From Candidatus Cloacimonetes bacterium HGW-Cloacimonetes-3 (GTDB taxonomy: Bacteria; Cloacimonadota; Cloacimonadia; Cloacimonadales; Cloacimonadaceae): a stretch of DNA of 64,000 nt. This document shows, one piece after another, positions 62,591 through 64,000 of this stretch (position 1 is the first letter of the stretch; the number at the start of each line of letters is the position of its first letter). Made by a program: the position numbers and the translations under genes. The notes beneath the pieces are model-generated. The model was given only the letters and a program-made list of their open reading frames with translations, ran no database searches and was not told the DNA's origin. The stretch spans positions 186,001-250,000 of the forward strand of contig PHBO01000003.1 in NCBI GenBank assembly GCA_002840645.1, written 5' to 3'.

Positions 62591-63721
62591 ATGGGACAAG
62601 CATATTCTGCCGGATTAACCGTAACCGATAGCATAATCTTACGTAAGGAACGAATTCTGCCCCTCAAAGGTCAGGTTTTAGTAAAAAAGGGCGATAAAGT
62701 AAAAGCAGAAACTGTGGTAGCAGAAACACTGCTCCCCGGTAAAGTAGTTCCCTTCAATCTTGCTAATAAACTTGGGGTAACACCCTCCCAATTAGTTGGT
62801 TACATAAAGATTGAGCCGGGGCAAAAGATAACAAAAGATACTATCCTTGCCGAAAACAAAGGACTCTTTGGTCTTGGTTTCTTCAAGAACGAAGTGCGCT
62901 CCCCTGTGGAAGGTGAAGTGGAAAACATTTCATCCGTTACCGGGCAAGTGCTGCTTCGTGAACCCCGTATTCCCGTGCAAGTGAAAGCTTTCATGGACGG
63001 TCTTGTTACCAATGTTATAGAAGGCGAAGGCGTGATTATCGAGAATAAGAGTGCCTATATTCAAGGCATTTTTGGCATAGGTGACGAAACCGTAGGCGAG
63101 CTTAAAATGCTTGCTGTTACCCCGGATGATGAGCTGGACATTGGCAAGATAGATGAATCCTGCCGGGGCAAAGTAATAGTTGCCGGAGCATTTGTACCTT
63201 TGAATACCATCAATGCTGCTGTAAAGCACGGCGTTAAAGCCATCATAACCGGTGGTATAGACGATCAGGATCTTAAGAAGCTACTGGGATATGACATAGG
63301 GGTTGCAATCACCGGACATGAGAAGATTGGGCTTACAATAGTCTGTACCGAAGGCTTTGGCAAGATTACCATGGCGCAGAAGACTTTTGACCTGTTGAAA
63401 GCATTCGATGGTCATAAAACATCCATCCATGGGCGCACCCAAATCCGTGCAGGTGTGATTCGCCCCGAAATCATTATCCCCATGGATTTCGAAGAATCCG
63501 AGCTTGTTAGCAAAGAAGCAAGTTTGCCAATTCTGGAGCCCGGTACCATGATAAGAATAATCCGTCAGCCACACTTTGGACGCATTGCCAAGGTAATCTC
63601 CCTACCTGAAAAGCTTACCAAGGTGGAATCTGAAACTATGGTTCGTATTCTGGAAGGAGAATTTGAGGATGGCACCAGATTCAGCATGCCGCGTGCCAAT
63701 GTGGAAGTGATAGAATCCTGA
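62591..63721 (+). CDS. Uncharacterised barrel/KOW-like protein coupled to the MutL-type ATPase
   Basis: A 376-residue soluble protein. Its first 150 residues contain repeated short hairpins around KKGDKV, LLPGKVV, IEPGQKI, SPVEGEVENISSVTGQVLL and EGEGVII, like biotinyl/lipoyl or RnfC barrel-sandwich domains without a lipoyl lysine motif. The middle (GKVIVAGAFVPLNTINAAVKHGVKAIITGGI) looks like a nucleotide- or acyl-binding Rossmann segment. The end (RIIRQPHFGRIAKVISLP) resembles a KOW fold. GGAGGATATA precedes the ATG. I do not know a named family; the tight coupling suggests it acts with the upstream ATPase. Confidence 0.8.
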   Translation: MGQAYSAGLTVTDSIILRKERILPLKGQVLVKKGDKVKAETVVAETLLPGKVVPFNLANKLGVTPSQLVGYIKIEPGQKITKDTILAENKGLFGLGFFKNEVRSPVEGEVENISSVTGQVLLREPRIPVQVKAFMDGLVTNVIEGEGVIIENKSAYIQGIFGIGDETVGELKMLAVTPDDELDIGKIDESCRGKVIVAGAFVPLNTINAAVKHGVKAIITGGIDDQDLKKLLGYDIGVAITGHEKIGLTIVCTEGFGKITMAQKTFDLLKAFDGHKTSIHGRTQIRAGVIRPEIIIPMDFEESELVSKEASLPILEPGTMIRIIRQPHFGRIAKVISLPEKLTKVESETMVRILEGEFEDGTRFSMPRANVEVIES

Positions 63722-63760
63722 TAACATAATGATGTAACATAGCTTTGTAAGCTGTTGTAT

Positions 63761-63788
63761 GAGCGGGTGTGTAACCCGCTCTTTTTTT
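63761..63788 (+). terminator. Intrinsic terminator of the purS-MutL operon
   Basis: GAGCGGGT / ACCCGCTC stem with a GTGTA loop and seven T residues (63782-63788), 40 bases past the last stop. Confidence 0.9.
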
Positions 63789-63836
63789 ATCAAGAGGAAA
63801 GGGAGGTGTTAGGTATTAAGTGTGAGGTGTTTGTAG

Positions 63837-63856
63837 AGCAGGATGCCGATCCTGCT
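63837..63856. other. Short perfect hairpin, AGCAGGAT-GCCG-ATCCTGCT
   Basis: An 8-bp perfect stem followed by seven A residues. On neither strand is it followed by a T-run, so it is not an ordinary terminator. AGCAGGATGCC also appears at 49291-49303 next to repeat copy D. Confidence 0.45.
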
Positions 63857-63934
63857 AAAAAAAGCAATACAAATCCCCGGAACCCAAAGCTTGATACCCA
63901 ACATGAAGCTCTATATCCGCGATTCTCTCTGTTC

Positions 63935-64000
63935 TTCCCTTCCCTTCCCTTCCCTTCCCTTGCTTCAATTACAGTACCATTACGGATTTATTGCAGATTT
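63935..64000. repeat. TTCCC pentanucleotide run leading into a cut-off palindromic element (copy F)
   Basis: Five TTCCC units (63935-63959) run into TTGCTTCAATTACAG, which matches the end of copy C (TTCCTTGCTTGAATTAC), then CATTACGGAT. The element is cut by the window edge. The run may have expanded from the element's own end. Confidence 0.6.

Overview
The window looks like a chromosomal segment of an uncultured diderm bacterium. Cloacimonadota (Candidatus Cloacimonas-like) is my best guess; this is inferred from family content, not from a marker gene. Evidence for an outer membrane: kdsA, kdsC, lptC and an OstA/LptA-like gene, a TonB-dependent receptor, several lipobox proteins, and many large secreted proteins ending in the FlgD-like 'NPFNPSTTI ... 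WNGxDxxGxxVxSGxYxxxL' C-terminal sorting domain. Several genes use GTG or TTG starts. The clearest promoters are TTGACA/TTGACT-N17/18-TATAAT-like.

Layout. 1-1621: 3' part of a large surface protein. 1812-3471 (minus): tight operon of two DUF488 proteins and a probable dual-OB protein, divergent from recQ (3704-5887). 6211-8780: HI0933/BaiN-type flavoprotein and NIF3 protein, divergent. 9223-23171: four large secreted proteins (C10-type cysteine protease, two paralogues of the truncated first gene, and a repeat protein) sharing modules. 23392-27566 (minus): metK-kdsA-kdsC-lptC-ostA operon for SAM synthesis and Kdo/LPS export, preceded by tRNA-Lys(CTT). 27921-30900 (minus): LPP20-type lipoprotein, BtuC/BtuF-like permease and binding protein without an adjacent ATPase, and a small membrane-anchored protein. 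31040-32044: a REP-associated tyrosine transposase between two inverted-pair REP units. 32240-38420: addB/addA-type helicase-nuclease. 38639-40882: TPR-sigma54 activator. 40887-44137 (minus): DUF4249 lipoprotein and TonB-dependent receptor. 44419-48816 (minus): giant adhesin-like protein. 49379-49942 (minus): DUF4287/DUF5655-type protein. 50413-58048: three tandem paralogous secreted proteins and a subtilisin-like protease. 58687-63721: purS, purQ, comF-like gene, a small unknown, a glutamate-mutase MutL-type ATPase and an unknown barrel/KOW-like protein, read as one operon.

The least explained signals are non-coding. (1) A dispersed family of about 90-110 bp palindromic elements has conserved TTCCTTGC/GCAAGGAA ends, but its hairpin cores differ completely in sequence and are built from iterated short words. 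(2) The REP/transposase unit has a possible deleted relic near 58.5 kb. (3) A dyad sits on the predicted transcription start of the DUF488 operon. On the protein side, an unnamed ~105-residue 'GDVLAAFV...LRGK...GCLLQVYTE' module is shuffled among at least four secreted proteins. No CRISPR array, prophage or complete defence island was seen.
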